A stretch of 64,000 nucleotides of DNA from Niveomyces insectorum RCEF 264. Taxonomy: Eukaryota > Ascomycota > Sordariomycetes > Hypocreales > Cordycipitaceae. The stretch is from contig AZHD01000009.1 in the NCBI GenBank assembly GCA_001636815.1, forward strand, positions 863,483-927,482. Reading direction: 5' to 3'. Below, piece by piece: positions 11,901 through 26,610 of this stretch. Positions within the stretch are counted from its first letter, which is position 1. The number at the start of each line of letters is the position of its first letter. The translations under genes were made by a program, and so were the position numbers. The notes beneath the pieces were generated by a model. The model did not search any database. It was given only the letters and a program-made list of their open reading frames with translations, and was not told the DNA's origin.

Positions 11901-13638
11901 GAGCTGCCTCGTGCATAACCTATGACAAACTTGCTCTGCGCTGTGCGTTCTGCGTTCTGCGCATGACGCTAGGACCCCGTAGGGACTGGTTTCTTTGAAA
12001 AAAGCAAAGGAAAATAAATAAAAAGAAGAACCGGCTATCGGCAGGCGCTTACGGCCAGGTGGCAGCCCTGCTTCGTAAGACAGAGACAAACACCCAAAAT
12101 AGACGACAGCTCACGTTGACCCCGATGATGGAAACGAGAAAAGGAAGCTACTCGCAGTGGTTGATTTCATCTGGCATGGAGATACCTCATCCGCTTACGG
12201 TCGCCTGAGCACATGCTCATCCCCGCCTCGGCTGGCAGGTAACACGGCGTTTGCCGTACAATACCAACGCGGAAAACAGAGACCATCTCGTACTTTCTGC
12301 TGTATTACTCGTGCAAATGCTGGCGTGCAGATGCATTTTATCCAACGGACCAATATGAGGGACTGCGTGCCCGCAATGCTTCGTACATATACGTTCAGCA
12401 CAAGCCCGAAAACGGCTACGTGACGGAAGAACCCGCAAAGTGGCTGCTATGTACCGGAAGCGCAGAGTAGTCTCGTCCTTTTAATCGTATTATTACTTAC
12501 CGTCTCCATAACTCGGGTGTTATTACACACTCCGTTTCGCGTAGGGAAAACCTCACAGGGCATTGCAAGAACAAAACCAAGCTAGCAGCCTGGAAACAAT
12601 CAATCCCTTCGCTTGGCTGCTTTGTTTCGTGGCAGGACAGGCAGGCCCCCTTGCCCACAGCTGCTCGGGAGGGTGCCCCCCAAAAATGACAGCTCCGATG
12701 ATGGGGCACACAAGGCGGTGACAAGGGTGGAGAGTCGAGGACCCGGGATGGCAGCCGGCCCACGGGCACAGAAACCAACACGAAGGTGAAGCGTATTGTG
12801 TCGTCCGTATTCATCAGGTACTTTGTATGAAGATGTCTACGAATACTCCATAGACAATCACCATCGCGATGCGCAATTCGGTTGACGGAGTATGCCGGAG
12901 CACGGGTTTCACACAGCGAGACATGCAGGGGACTACTCGTAAAGCATGCGTTAGTTGTACTTCTCGTACATACGTCGAAGGATGCAAAACCCAGCCAGAC
13001 CGACAAATGGCGTCGTTTCGAAACGGGGGCCGGACCAATGCACAAATCGGGCATGTCCGTTCTGCAGCAGAGGGGGAAGCGCGCCGACGATCTGTCTTTT
13101 TTTTTTGGGCGTTGCTTTTCCAGTGACCTGTGTGCGGCGATCTACAAAGGACGAGGACACAAACGTGCAGGCCCGCCTTTTCGTAACGGAAATTTGATCC
13201 TTGTACGTACTAGTCGTATGTAGGCTGGGTACATCTTGAGTACTTCGAAGCGCGGTGGCCGTCACGGACTCTTGAGGTACCCATACTCGCGATATACAGC
13301 GTACGAGTACCACGAAAACGAAAACGACAACGATCTTGGCCCCGACGATTTCTGCGGCCAGTGTTTTGCGCCAAAAAGCTAGCGCCGAGGCTAGCTAGTA
13401 CTTCGAACTAAGTGCATAGGGCCTGAGAAGTGTTTCCGGGGTCTTGCCAGCCGTTTTCGCGTCCTGCTCGTGCTCGCGGCGTGACGTGCCGGACATCGTC
13501 GACGACGTCCGGAGCAATAAGGGCAGCAATATCGACTCGGCACTGCACGCACCTCACGTGCCATGCATGGACACGACGTATGTATAACTACGGATCCTCG
13601 TACAGCAGCCGACCTTGCCTCGCGGCACCTGCCAGCTG

Positions 13639-13678
13639 TATCCCATCTTATCCCATCTTATCCCATCTTATCCCATCT
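13639..13678. repeat. 10-bp tandem repeat (TATCCCATCT x4)
   Basis: Four head-to-tail copies of TATCCCATCT. The copies are identical, which suggests recent expansion. The repeat is intergenic. Confidence 0.9.
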
Positions 13679-13696
13679 GTTTGCCTGCTCAATCGC

Positions 13697-13770
13697 CCCT
13701 CTCTGCGTCGTAGCTCTCTGCGTCGTAGCTCTCTGCGTCGTACTGCGTCGTTCTGCGTCGTAGCTCTTCA
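13697..13770. repeat. 15-bp tandem repeat with degenerating copies
   Basis: Three copies of CTCTCTGCGTCGTAG, followed by shorter copies that keep only CTGCGTCGT. It begins 18 bp after the 10-bp repeat, so two unrelated minisatellites sit side by side. Confidence 0.85.
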
Positions 13771-15545
13771 CGTAGCCTCAGAGGAACCGTGCCATCCCGC
13801 TGTCCCCTTCTTTTCTTTTTTTGGCGTTGCACTCTACCTGAAAAAGGACGCCGGCAGTTTGTGGGCGCGCAACTCTTAGGCCCCTTGTACGTTGTATTAT
13901 GGCTTTGTACGTGCGCACCATATGTCCTACAGTATGTACATACAACTACATATGCTTACATAGTCATACCGTTGCGTTCGACCGTTGCCAGAATGCAACG
14001 CGAGGGTAGGATGGCAGGAAAGGCACGATGACCGGCATCGCGCGGTGGCGTCGCGACGCGTCGCGTACTTTTGTGGGGGATAGCTCTTGTACATACTAAG
14101 TACGAGTATGTAAGCCTTCTGAACTGATAGTCGAGAAGGCAGGAACGAAACGCATGCCACGAAAGGGGAGAGCATGCACCATGCACGGAAGGAGCGATCG
14201 CCCCAACTTTGGATGGAGCTTTCCGTTCAGCAGCATCGACGTACGACCGCACATCGCAACCTCTTCAAAAAGAAAGAGAACAAAACAATCAGCTTTGACA
14301 AACACCAAAACGCGTTGCATTCTTGCATTCCCAGTTGCAAGGGATCCAAGCGATGTATGTATGTCCATTTCTTCCGGTCATCTCCGTCATCGCGCGATCG
14401 CGTCGAGCATCGACAAAGTTTCAATTTCTCGTCGCCGTTCACTTTGGCAACAGAAGCAAAACAACCTACGTCTCTCGGTTGTACGAGTTACGAACTCTGT
14501 GTACAGACGACGTGGCTAGCGGTGTCTTGTTGTCTGACTTGTATTTTGCCCGGTTTTCTTTTTTATTTTATTTTTTCAAATTTTTTAATTTCACATTCTC
14601 AAAAAAGGCGTTCACTCCACTTTCTTTTTCTCCCTTTATCTCCATTGTCATTTCTTCAACGGTTTTCGGGGGCCTTTTCCTTGTCTCCACCCTCCTGCCG
14701 CTGGAGAAAAAAAGAAAAGGGGGTGTGAAAGGGCAAAAAAAGAAACAAGCAAAGAGAAAAAAGAAAGAAAAAAACTTCCTTGCGCCACAAACGGGTCTCC
14801 GCGAATCACCGCCTACAGCCACCCAAGTCGTCTGCAGTGATCGCCAACTTCCCTTCCCTTGCCCACACAACCCTAGCAGCTCGTACGAAAGTATCTCGTA
14901 CTCGTAACCGAGGGCGGCAGAGGCAGTTGTTCACACTTTCAAAAATACGACCTCACTAGCACCGCCAACCTTCCCCTAGTGCGCGGGACGCCGTTTTTTT
15001 TCCTCCCCTTGTCGCCTACCTTGCTACCAACAGAACATGATGAATGCAAAAGGGGGGTAATGCAGGTTGGTCCTTTTACTTTTGATGAATCTTGCTGCTG
15101 CGTAATGTTGTTCAAATATGGAGTACAAAAGGACTGGAATATTATTTGCAACACCCACATGCGGTCCAGGCAAACCCACTAAACAGTCCCAGAACAGACA
15201 AGGAGAACGAGCACGAGCATGTGCGTGATGTTTTGCTGCCCGGCGGCCTTCTCTTCTCCTTGTTCGCCTTATCTTTTTGTCTTATCGTTTGTCTGTCTGA
15301 CTCCTTGCCTCGGACCACCACCCGGCGGAGCAGGCTTCTCACAACATTGGAAAGGCAGAGACAAAAAAACAAGTTGGCTGGCCGCGGCTTCGTTATCAAC
15401 GACGGTGTAATACGCCGTATGTACAGGCTGTTGATCCAGAAACAAACTCGCAGAGAATCGATGATTCCGGTTTTTGCTAGACACAGGTGAACCACGGCAA
15501 TAAGACCGGTCGACGCAATGTACAACGGGCACGTACTCGCCCGGA

Positions 15546-15580
15546 AAGTATGTACGAAGTACTCCGTACGAAGTACGAAA
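15546..15580. repeat. dispersed palindromic motif, clear example
   Basis: This stretch holds TACGAAGTACTCCGTA flanked by further TACGAAGTAC, so it can pair with itself. The same half-sites recur, in varied combinations, throughout the gene-free parts of the window and not in the exons I examined. I list this copy as representative. Confidence 0.7.
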
Positions 15581-18500
15581 GCAGCGCGCTTTTGCCTCCC
15601 ATGGTTGTCTCAAAACTGGGTTGATGGAGGGCTATATGTGCAGAGTATTATACCCAGAACAGCTGGCACAACCCCTGTTATCTTCTTGCCATCCTCTTCC
15701 CCCTTTATTCACTGCGCGTCCTGCATTTCTCGGCCTCATTCCCTTTGCTCAGTGTTTTCTTGTTTAAAACCTAGCTCAAACTCGGCGGCATGCAGCTAGC
15801 AAAGAGCATATTCCCCCGGCGCTTGCACTATGAAGTACTTGAGTATGTTCAGAGTACTTCGCCGTACAGAGTGTGGATTAGCAGCAGTACTTAGTACGAG
15901 GGCCAGAACAGGAAGTAAGAAATACGTGCAAAGCCAGTGGAAGTTTACGTATTCGAGTTTCCATAGCAGTTACGTCCGGTGGCAGGTCTTCGAACTAGAC
16001 TCCTGACTCTTTCTGCTTGCTTACCGCCAAAAAGAAAGAGAAAAGAAGACTGGCCTTCTCGTCTACGGCCGTACCAATCCCCACGGACATCTATTCTGGC
16101 CCAGGACCTTTTGAGACAACACCAAAAAGGGCGGAACAAGAAAAAAGAGAGAGAAAAAGGCATCTCGGACCAGCAAAGCTGGAACGAATCGAACAAGCCA
16201 GATGATCTGGTGGATGGAACGGGACCAAGGTTGGGTTGCGGGAATCATAAAATACAAAAAGAAAAAAAGCCATTGCGGCAAACGAAAAAGAACCCCCCCT
16301 CCATCTCTTCAGCGTGACAATGGACGGCGCCATCCCGAGCTGCCGTGGCGAAGAAACCAAGATGCAAGCATCCAACGACCTGCAGTAGTTGGAGGTCGAA
16401 GTCAGCCACTGGTGAGGTAGGGGGCCTGTGGCCATATAAACAAAATAACAAAAGGACATGCCGTTCTCCCCCCCTCCCTTCCCCCTTTCACTGGTGTGCA
16501 TTTCTATCTTTCAGTGCCGGCTATAGGCCCGCAAGTACGACGTTTCTTGTGAAAGAGCCACTCCATCCTGACGACAGAACAACCCCAGAGCATGGTCGGC
16601 GCTCTTTACTTCGGTTACAGTCCCCTAGTTGTATGTATGTAACCTCCAGACTGTACGTGCCTCCGTGCACTGCAGGACGCCATGCTACTGTACTGTTAGT
16701 TGTACAAGTTCTGGTGAAGGAGGGCTATGCAAAAGAAGCATGGCGTGAAAGGTGCATTATCTTGATTGCACTAAGATCAGCAGAACGGCCAGAGCAGGAA
16801 GGACAAGTTCCACAGAATGCAAAAACCACGTTCGACGTGCTCGTGCAACGACTACAACAAACATTCATCGGATTTCCCGGCGAGCACATCACAACGCTGG
16901 TCCAACGCATCTTGCATCTTCCGATATCCACGCCGTAATACAGGTATTTGCGCGACACTTGTTGACTCACTCGTGTCTCACCAACCTGTTTGGGCCCCTC
17001 TTCTTGGGAGAACAAAAAGGCAGGGGAAAAAGATGGAAAAGAACAGGGGTCATCAACGGGGAATTTTGCGCCAAGCTTTATCCGATACGACGACGTTGAG
17101 CGTTGCTTGGCCTGCCTTGCGGAGTAGTGACGAGGTCGAGTACAACGTACGTACGGCCGAAACAATCACGAAGAACACGTTGACGAAGTCCAGAAAGGCG
17201 GTTTCGTAGGCTACGGCTGACGGAAAACAAAGACTACCAGGCAACCCTCAGTGTATGCATGCGGGGGCTTCTCCGTACTATACGTCTGTCTTTTCTTTTG
17301 CACCCCGCATAGTGGGCGGAGAATAGGTCCGGAGGTGCATGCCGCCCACCGTGTATCCTAACCGGTCGGCCCGGCTCTTGCACGGGAGACGGAAGTGGAG
17401 ACAGGCCAACAACAGCGAGAGTTGAAAAGGGGGGGAGGGAAGGTAGTCGTAGGGAAAAGAAAACGTAACCCCAGTAGCCAGGCGGCGGCGGCAGCGGTGA
17501 TGGTGATCACTCGAAGGAGGGTGGGTGGAGAGGAAGCAGGGGGGGGAGAAACAAAAAACGCCACCAGAAAATCGAAACAAAAAAAAAAAAAAAAAATTCA
17601 AAGCGATGTGGTGATCAAGGAATACAAAAAATGGGACAGCCGCTCCGCATCCGCACAATCCAAATCCGTCTCTATAAGTTGCCCATACAGAGCAAGCCTA
17701 TTCTCGTTCTTTGTTTCTTCGGTGCCAAGGAGCAAAACCTCGTACAAGACGGAGAGTATTACTTTGTCTCTCCCTACTGTACTCCGAAATCTGTACGAGT
17801 ACTTCGTGCGAAGCATTCAGGCTACAGCAGGCGCCCCCTCCCATTTCCCCCTCCTCCTTTTCCATTCTTCTAGGGTACATCGTCCCGGCTCTGCTCATCC
17901 GCAGGCGCCAAGGCTAGGCCTCACCTATGTTATCTTTAGTTTTTTTTTTTCTCCGGTTGCAACGCCAGACAGCAAGCCTCGTCCGTGCTGTGCGTGCAGC
18001 TGAATGGGGTAATACGTCGTAGGGTAGCAGCAGACAGTGAAAACGCACCATGTACATTACGACTACGGAGTACGGAGTACCTCGTACATAACCCCAGGTC
18101 GTCTGTTTTCTGTTTACTCAAACAATGCTTCGTGTTTCGTGACAAACATGTTGTTTGTGTTTTCTTTTTGTTGTTTCCATTTTGAATGCAAGGGGGTAAA
18201 CATGTGGCATGCGGAATAACGAGAGAAATTTGACGGACGTCGGTGCCTGTTGATAAAACATACAGGAAACAGCATTTATACCACCGAACAAGTAAAGCTG
18301 ATGCATGGAGCAGACGGCCGCACCGCAGTGGACCATGAGACCACAGGAAAACGGCGCCTCTCGTTCGACAGCAGGCGAGGCTCTTGTGTTCTCTCTGCCC
18401 TACGAGGTTGTCAAGTTCAGGCACGACAGCGTACGTAGGTTGGCTGTTGACACCGAGAGTGAGGCTGCAGCCACCTGCGCCGCAATATATGGCCGATGAC

Positions 18501-19000
18501 ACAGAATTGTCTATTTGTGGCGCCTTTACTACGCCTTGTATAAATGAAGAAGCCGAAACAACTTCTCAAAAGGAGAAGAGAAAGAGAGCAAAAAAAACAC
18601 TTTTGTTTATTTTTAGCAAGTATTCTGGTTTTGGCTTTCTTTTTTTGACCTTTGTTTTGCTTTATTGGTGCACAATATGTTTGCCAGAAAAAAGATACAC
18701 ATCGAGACTGTATAGACGACCACAAACTTCTGTTTCATCGCCACCGCCTAATCGCAACATACGACATGCACGTAAGAGTCTTTCGCCTTGTAAGAGAAGA
18801 AAGTATCATTCTAGACGAAATTGCAAGGCCCGAAGGGAGAGACCAACTGGTTGCGCTGAGTCCGACTCCATTGGGTATCGTCGTTTTCTTGTTCTGGCGA
18901 CGGCAAAATCTCGTCCTCCGTATCCCAGTATCTACAAAGAATAGGAGACTTTCCCGTGGACTTACGTTACGTACATGACAAAACAAAACTAGATGCTTAT

Positions 19001-22000
19001 TTTATTCACGATCCTTTGCTCGTTGTAGTGTAAAGGCTGTCGTTTTTGCTCCCCTCTGATGCGTTGACATAACGTAGCTGAGAACACAGCACATGAACCC
19101 GCCCGCGAAACAACTGAACAAAACGTCAGCGGAGCGTCTGGTATCCATGCTTGGAGGTCATTCTTCATATTTTAGATGGGCAGCTCTTATCAGATCACAT
19201 GCAACGTAAAAGTACACAAGCATTGACAGGCCTACTTCGCACACTAAGGGGGCCTAGTCAGCATCCTGCGGCAGAACTCTCGACGAGAGAAGAACAAGGC
19301 GACGGAGGCACAGCTTTGCGGTGGGACTTCCCGGCAGTCCTCCCAGGTAACAGTGTGTCAGCACCGCCTCGTCCACGAGTTGCAATGTTCTCCGAGCTTC
19401 CCTTTTGTAGAAGGTGTCAGATGCGGTGTCAGTACCTCGCCCATGCCGTAGACCGCAGTGATACCGCCAGCTGAAGAAACGAATGCCTTATTTGAAGCGT
19501 CAACGTCGAACCGAGTTCAGACGGAGCAGAGGACGGGGAAAGGGACGTAAGGATACTGCAGGATCGACGAGGACATATCCGAGGTAAGACAGCGGCAGTT
19601 CCCCAACTGTCACGGTTCTCCTAGCACTGGGAGAGGAACCCTCATTACGGGAAATCGCACCCAGTTTGTTTCCATAGTTACGTAGCTTCTTGACGTCGCT
19701 TTTGTGACTTCCAAGGGTTTCTGCCGCGGTAACTCGTTCGTCATGGTACCAGTAACATCACCACATGGCTCCACGGAAGGGACATGCCAGAGCACGGCGA
19801 GCGATTTTTACCGCGGATCTTTTTTTTAAAAAAAAAAAATGGCGGCGTGGTTTGTGTTTTTCGTCTTCGCCGTTAGTTTGTCTAGGTTGCGTTTTGAACT
19901 GAAACAACAGAAAAACCTCATCGTATGAAAACCCACACGGAGCCTACTCTGGAATGCTGCTGACCTTCTCTCCACCGACCGACCCCCTTGCTTGATCTAG
20001 CCGCGATCACGAGATTGGCACGCACATCCAAGACAAGCCCGTTTTTGTTTTTGGCAAGACATTGCCAGACACCGGCTCCCTTTCTTTTTATAGCACCATT
20101 TCCATTCCATAGCAAACGTGTCAAGTAGTAGCGTCTGGCCTTTGAAACACAGCCGACCACAAAAGGGTTTGAAGAAAGAATGAACGAAAATAAAAAAACT
20201 CACGAAGCACGGCAACCACGCCATCGTTGCACTGCTTTGACCATGAACCATTTAATAGAAATAAATATCATCATGAGGTTGGAAGTGTGGGCTTTTACAT
20301 GTCAACAGTTGTTTTTTATACGGCGAATGTTCCGTTGCTTGTGCGAGGCAGACACAAACAGTCTCGTCTCACCGGGAGACGTCACATGCCTACGCCATGC
20401 ATCGACTTGCCCTCTTTCTTTCCGCCTATCTCTTTGGTGATTCCAGCATTTTATAGAACGGCTAGGATCCTGCTGCGTAAGACAGTGACAGAGACGTACT
20501 TTGTATGCTGTTTCCTGCCGAGGTGGTATCTCATCTGCGACCCCTTAAGAGGCAACGAGGGTGTACTTACGTCGTCGTAATTACTACAGAGAATTTCCAA
20601 CATGCCTAGACGTCTCGCTATCGCCTGCCAAAATCCTCCCGCCCCTTTGTGTCATGTTGACCGAAGCACGTATGGGATAATGGAGGTTGGCGGAGAGTGG
20701 TGTTGATTCTTTCCCAGGCATGGTTCAGAAACCCGCCACGGACTCGAAGCATACCGCGTACGACAGATCCAGTGAAAATACCGTCAAACCCAGAAACAAA
20801 AAGAATCTGCAAGCACTTTTTTTTCTTCAGGTTTCAAACGTCGGCCGTCTCGGCCGCTATGGAAAGCAAAAACGAGATTGAAGGACGCGAGGTCTACCAA
20901 AAAAAGGAAGAGAGAAAGAAAAGGAAAGAAAACAAGGACGGAGTCGCAAATGCAAAACACTGCCTCCCAAAATACCCAGAAATCCCTAGCAACATCGCCG
21001 TAATACTCCCGTATAAGCCACCCTGGATCGAGGGAGGTCCTGGGTCTTAACGGTGCCGTGCTATAGTCCCGCAAAGAAGGATGTTGGTTCATGAAGTCAG
21101 CAGAGTATGTATACGTAGGTGTACGACCATTTCCTCCTTTAAGAGATTTATGGTGCAAAATGCATCCACTGTACGGGTAGTATAGGAGGTTATGTGTGGG
21201 AAATGATCGTTTCTAGCACATGCCCACGGCGTTCTGTTGATGCATCCAGAACCTTCCCACCGCAATAGACCGTATTATATGAAAATAAACCTCCTCTGTA
21301 TTGCAGAACGTACAGAGTACGAGCGAGACCTGTAAATACATACCGAGAAGAGACCAGCCCACACACGTGCTGTCCTCGTCTTGGCCGTGCTGGGCAGTCT
21401 CATGGTCATGCTGCCTGCCTCTGATTTTGCCCGCTCTCTCGCCCGCGTTTCGATCCTACGGGATCATCCATCCTCCAACTTCCCATTTTGTCTCGACAAA
21501 CTGTTGTTGCGAGTGTTGTCTGTCTGTAGTCGGTCCCCCTCGGCTTGGCGCAAAATCACGTTCGCTTTCTCTTCCTGATTTTTGTCTTCCTGCGAAGTAC
21601 ACAAGCCTTTTTTTTTTACGTGTGAGCACAGCTCGCAATGCATCCGGTAAATGCAATGTACTTTCCGATATATGTCACACAACCTTACTGAATCTTATGC
21701 CTTTAAGGAGCTTGGTAAGAATTGCCTTGTTTGTTGGCAGCGCCCTCGAACGTCGTATACTTCGTATGCATCCTCTGTCTTCTTTTCAAGAAATTCCTCC
21801 ACGCCTTGAATCAGAGCTTCTTGCAAAAGAAACAAGCCCCGGCCGTATTGCATACGTCTTTGACTTCAACACCGTGGTTTAAGAAAGACACTCGTTCTAC
21901 CTCCTCTCTGCGTTTGATTTTTTCTTTTCTGGTATATCTCGGAATGATATTCTGTGTGTATGGAGCATTACTCCGTACAAAGGAGTATCCGTAGATAGTA

Positions 22001-25000
22001 ATTCAGTCTCATTACTTCTTCCGTCTCGCATCGAGGTAGTCCTTCTTGAGGCACCCCGTGCCGGCAGAGAAAGAGCTCTGTATCACTGGACCCTTTGTGC
22101 CTTCTCACGTTTGTTTGTAGCTCCTATATGTACACTCCGTTTCTCCTCTTCCGTACAAGATACACGGAGTAGGGCGGAACCACTCTTGTATTGATTGGAC
22201 GGTCATAGGGTAGTATTACGGGGTGCTTTGAAGGGGGGGTGGGAAAAGAATAGAGAAGAGGGGGAAGGTTTCTTGTTTCTTGTTTTTGTTTTCTTCTCCT
22301 CTCCTTTGTACTTAGTACCCTTTCTCTTCCTTTTTTTTTCTCTCCCCTCTGCGAGGATTTCTTCCTATTCGCTTCTACAACTCGCCCGCTTTTTTGCCTC
22401 GAGTTCACACCACCACCCCCCTTCCCTCCCGTTTTGTTTCTGTCTCTCGCCCCCGTTTTGTCGCTCAAGTATGAGTAACAAAGCCTGGAAGGGCCGATTC
22501 GAAGCGTGTCGGTACCGCTCTTTTTGTCGTGTCGTTTCTCTTTCTTCGCCTTCTTGCTCGCCAAAATCGCTGCTACTAAGAGAGGCCCTGCTTGTTCGTC
22601 TCCCTACCCCCCTTTTACCACCACTCCCTGTCTTATTTCCATTTTGGTTCGAGGTATGTATGACCTCAGAGTATGTATCCTTTCCCTATCCTTTCCCAAC
22701 ATACTCCGCAAGTATGTTGCTGCCAGCCTCACAACGAAGTGCCTCTCGCGAGTGCAGGCGAGGTGTGGCTGCGTCTAAACCTCGCGTATTGCTCCTGTAC
22801 TCCGGTACTTTCTGCATGGCGTATGTAGGGATGCCAACGTCGCTGATGTTGTGTGATGGAGCAACTACAAGTCTCGCTCATAGTGCAGACTGGAACAAAA
22901 GAAGTTAAGAGACGCAAGGAAGAAGGAAACTTTCTTGTTTTTGCCCTATCGCGTCACAAATTTTTGTGATAGCTGCAGCTATTGGTCGAACCGAGAGAAA
23001 AAACCGTTGCAAACCAAACTTTGTCCGTCTCTCCGTTGTTTGTGGCTTACGCACCTACCATGATTTGTGACAAAATAGAAAATCCCCTGCAGTTGTTGGT
23101 TAGACGGACAGCACTGGCCAAAAGAAAAATGCAAAATCAAGCCACTTATAGGGGATGATGCACCGCCCCCCCAAAAATGTTTACCTTTTACCCCTTTGTT
23201 GCTGTCACGCTCCCTTGTCCCAACAGTCGTTTTTATAGCTGCACAACCTACAGCGTACTTCACCAATGCATGTATCGAGAGTACACGCACACAGCGCTAT
23301 CACTCTGTAGATACCAAGCAACAGAGCTCTGCCGGTTCCTAGAGGATGGCGGCTGTTTTAATCTATGTTGTCTGCCGGATATCTTCCGGTTCCCAGGTAA
23401 TCAGGCCTGGTGTCTTTACGCTTTCATTGTACACCTGAATTACTCAAACACCCACGTAGGCCCACGGATTATACATACTCACTATTCTAAATTGAAGAAC
23501 AAAATTAATTGCTTTGGCGAACCGAGGCCATGGATGGGACACAAGTCATTAATACGGCCCCATATTGTCAGACGATTTTTTTCGTGATTAATGTCCGGGA
23601 GATCTCGGCCAGCCAGGTAATTTGGTATCGATCGACAATCTCCACGGTAAACCAGAAAAGCCGCGCTCTGTCGGTACTTTGTATTTCGTAGAGGGTTTGT
23701 CTAATTTTATTTCTAAGCGAAAAGTATTAAGGCGCTCTATTGATGCCGGCGCACTCCGTATTGAGTAGGAATAATTGCGGGCGTAGAAAGTCAGAGACAA
23801 AGGCATACGGAGTACAAAAAAAGAGCTCATTTCCCTGGGGAGCCGGACCCAACCAGAACTTGCACATGAAAAAAAGGAGATGAACATTTTTTTTTTCTAG
23901 TCTTGCATCGGAGATCACTGAACCAGGAAATAAAAGGAGCGGAAGCCTTAATTAACGAACCCCCCAGCGCAATATCAAGCCGTGATATAGTCCTAAGGAC
24001 TTGAATCAGCAGGGCCTTCCATCGGCTTTCATCCCGTATCCGGCACCGCGTAGGGAGAACTAGAAATAAGAGCGAGTTGAGCAATTGGCTGGTACTTGTG
24101 TGGAGTAATACGCACGTACATCTTTGACGATGTTGCAAAAAAATTAAATAAATAAAAATGTACCGCTTCGGACGAAATGTCGTTAGGCAATGTGGTTTTA
24201 TTACCCTGCGTGCCTGCGGTATCTTGTGTAGAATATTATCGGCTTGTCTACCTAAGCTCGTCTTGTGGCATTCCGTCAAAGACGTACTTATCCCATCCGG
24301 CCACAAAAAGCGCCTTTTATTCTTCGACACCCACCTATCCCTCAAATGCGTTTGTTTGTTCTGCTCGCCGCATACGAGTACGGCTTAGAATATTATCTCT
24401 TTATATTAGTATGAAGCCGAGTCACAGATAGGGTACTGAACTAAACCGGAACACTTCTCGTTCGATGTTGTCCATTGTAGAACCGTTTCTCTGCAGTCAT
24501 TATAGCCAAGCAAATACAACATGGCATAACACGTTTTCGCATATGAATTTCTTTGAAAAAAAAGGACCTTCTGTCAGGAAATCCAGCAGGTTATCTTCCC
24601 TTTTACGCGGGTCTATCTACGTCGTCTACGAAGTACATACACATGCCTTGGTGTAGAGTTTTGCTTCGACGCTCTTATTCTCCGAGGCTAGACGAAAGGT
24701 ACCGCCCGTGTGTACGGAGCATTGCTTCTTCCTGCTCCCTATGGTATGAATCTGGTACAGTCGCTGGCAGATCCGCGGACGGCGAGACTATCTAAGCCTT
24801 AGAAAATGGACCTACGAGACGGGGTCGTACGCCCGCAGGATGGTGCATCATCAGGACGAGAAGACAAAGCAGCTAGTAGTTGTATAACCCAAGCAACTAC
24901 GACGTATGTAGAGGAAAAACCTCCGACGAGGACTGAGGACGTGATGTCACGTTCTCCTTACCAGGTAGATAATCGAACGTACGAAGTACTCTGATACAGG

Positions 25001-25600
25001 GTACGCCCGCTTGCTTTGTACTTTGAATTTCGCTTGAACCTCGTACGCCGTATGTTTCGTTTGTAGTTTCCCCTTTTCTCCTGAGGGCCAACTGCAACAT
25101 CGGCTCGAACTGTGTGCCCCAAAAATGGAGAAACAGGGCAAAAAAAGATGGAAAACCAAGGAAAAAGAGGAACCAATATACCAAGACAGAAAAAAAAAAA
25201 AAAAAAAAAAAAAAGGTGGCGAACGCCCCTTACTTCCATTCCCTGTTTCTTCGCCTCTGTGATACGGAAAGAGAACGCAGTGCTTTACATTCTCAAGGAG
25301 GTTGCAAAGAAGGGAACACTCTCTTCCCTCATGTATTCCTTTCTTTTGCGGTGACAACTGTTTCTCTTGGGATGCTGATATCTACCACTAACTGTGTGTA
25401 AGCTACAACTAGGTTCTGGGGACGACAAGCATTTACCCTGGAAGCTTCTTTTGTCACTCATTTCTTCCCCATCCGTAAGTTCCCTTTGCCAAAACTCAGC
25501 TTTCCTCGTTGCTGTGCACGCCAGTTCCAGCCATTACAGCAAAGGATCAACGTAGCCTATTCTTGGTAAATAGAACTCGTTCTGATTAGGTTTGTATAAA
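19001..25600. other. gene-poor region, no gene seen
   Basis: There are only short open frames without recognisable domains. Copies of the TACGGAGTA-type motif occur near 21968-21990 (TTACTCCGTA, GGAGTATCCG), 23754-23775 and 24978-24990. A 25-A homopolymer lies at 25190-25214. Base composition is not strongly AT-rich, so heavy RIP decay is not obvious by eye. Confidence 0.45.
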
Positions 25601-26610
25601 GCATGTGACAACCGTCGCGCGTCTCTCCTCTTGCGTCGGCATCGAGCATCCTGTTCGGCCTTTTTTTTTTGCTTCCGTAGGGCACATTAGTCGTCTTTTG
25701 TCAGTCACAGTAGGCAGGACCTGTGGCCAGGCAGGGTCGTTAGCCTGGAGGTGGAGGCTGGTTGTAACATTCATGGCAGACGTTGGTTGACACGGACGGA
25801 AGGCCGGCAGTTGACATCAATGCAGGTGGAGGCAAGCTCGGTGTGCTGGTTTGGCCATTCTTCGGCGGAGAGAAGGATGGGATGTGCTTTGTGGTCGACA
25901 CGGTACAAAATTCGTTTCCTGGGGCTATCGCAGGAAACAAGTGCTCGGGCGAGAACGTCCCGTCCCCTAACGGATGGCTCACGACGCCGCCGTCGAAAGG
26001 AAGAATCAGGTGCGACCATTTGCGTTCTGGTGTGGATCTGTTTCGACGACGTTGCCTTCGATCGCGTCAAAACGGTGACAAAAGGCTGTCCCGAGAGCAG
26101 GAAGCCTACAACGCCCAACCACCGTATCGTTCTCAAGCGGACATGGCATACAGCTTGACTGTTTAGCCATCCAAACGCTCAGCGGTGGATGGGACGGACG
26201 GGTCTGGTCTGAATACATACCTTTGTGCATCGTCGGTATCATCGGTGACGGTCTGATTTGGAAGAGTGTTCGTGCCGTATTTGTTACACGCCATGGAACC
26301 ATCTCTTTGGCAAAAGGGGTTACCGTTGTCCCCGTATGGGTAACAGATCGCGTCCGACAGAGCCAATATGACGCTGTTGCAATACGTCTGCTCGTCTCTT
26401 TTCTTCGTCAGTAGGGCCGTATCCTAGATCGAGTGGCTCGTGCCGGTGTCGATGTTGGCTTTCTTCCGGTCAACATCGTGACTGGCGGCCAATGGTTCAT
26501 GCCGAGTGGAATTAATCCTCCACGTTCAGCGGATGCAAGATCTAAAAAAAGACTTCAGCCGGCGGCATGTGGAACGAGAAAGAAACTTACCGAATCTCTG
26601 GTGTAGTCAG

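Larger units (their letters stand above)
8941..19000. other. gene-poor region, no gene seen
   Basis: Ten kilobases without a convincing gene. Open frames are Lys/Arg- or Phe/Ser-rich products of purine or pyrimidine tracts (for example 10075-10160 and 14560-14770). The motif family TACGAAGTACTCCGTA recurs here, at about 8988-9016, 10244-10268, 14090-14110, 15546-15580, 15833-15900, 17770-17812 and 18060-18090. Two tandem repeats lie at 13639-13770. I saw no tRNA-like A and B box pair. Confidence 0.5.

Noticed and set aside
15990..16010. GGTCTTCGAACTAGACTCC, resembling a tRNA B box
   Set aside because: No matching A box or cloverleaf arms could be found at the right distance.
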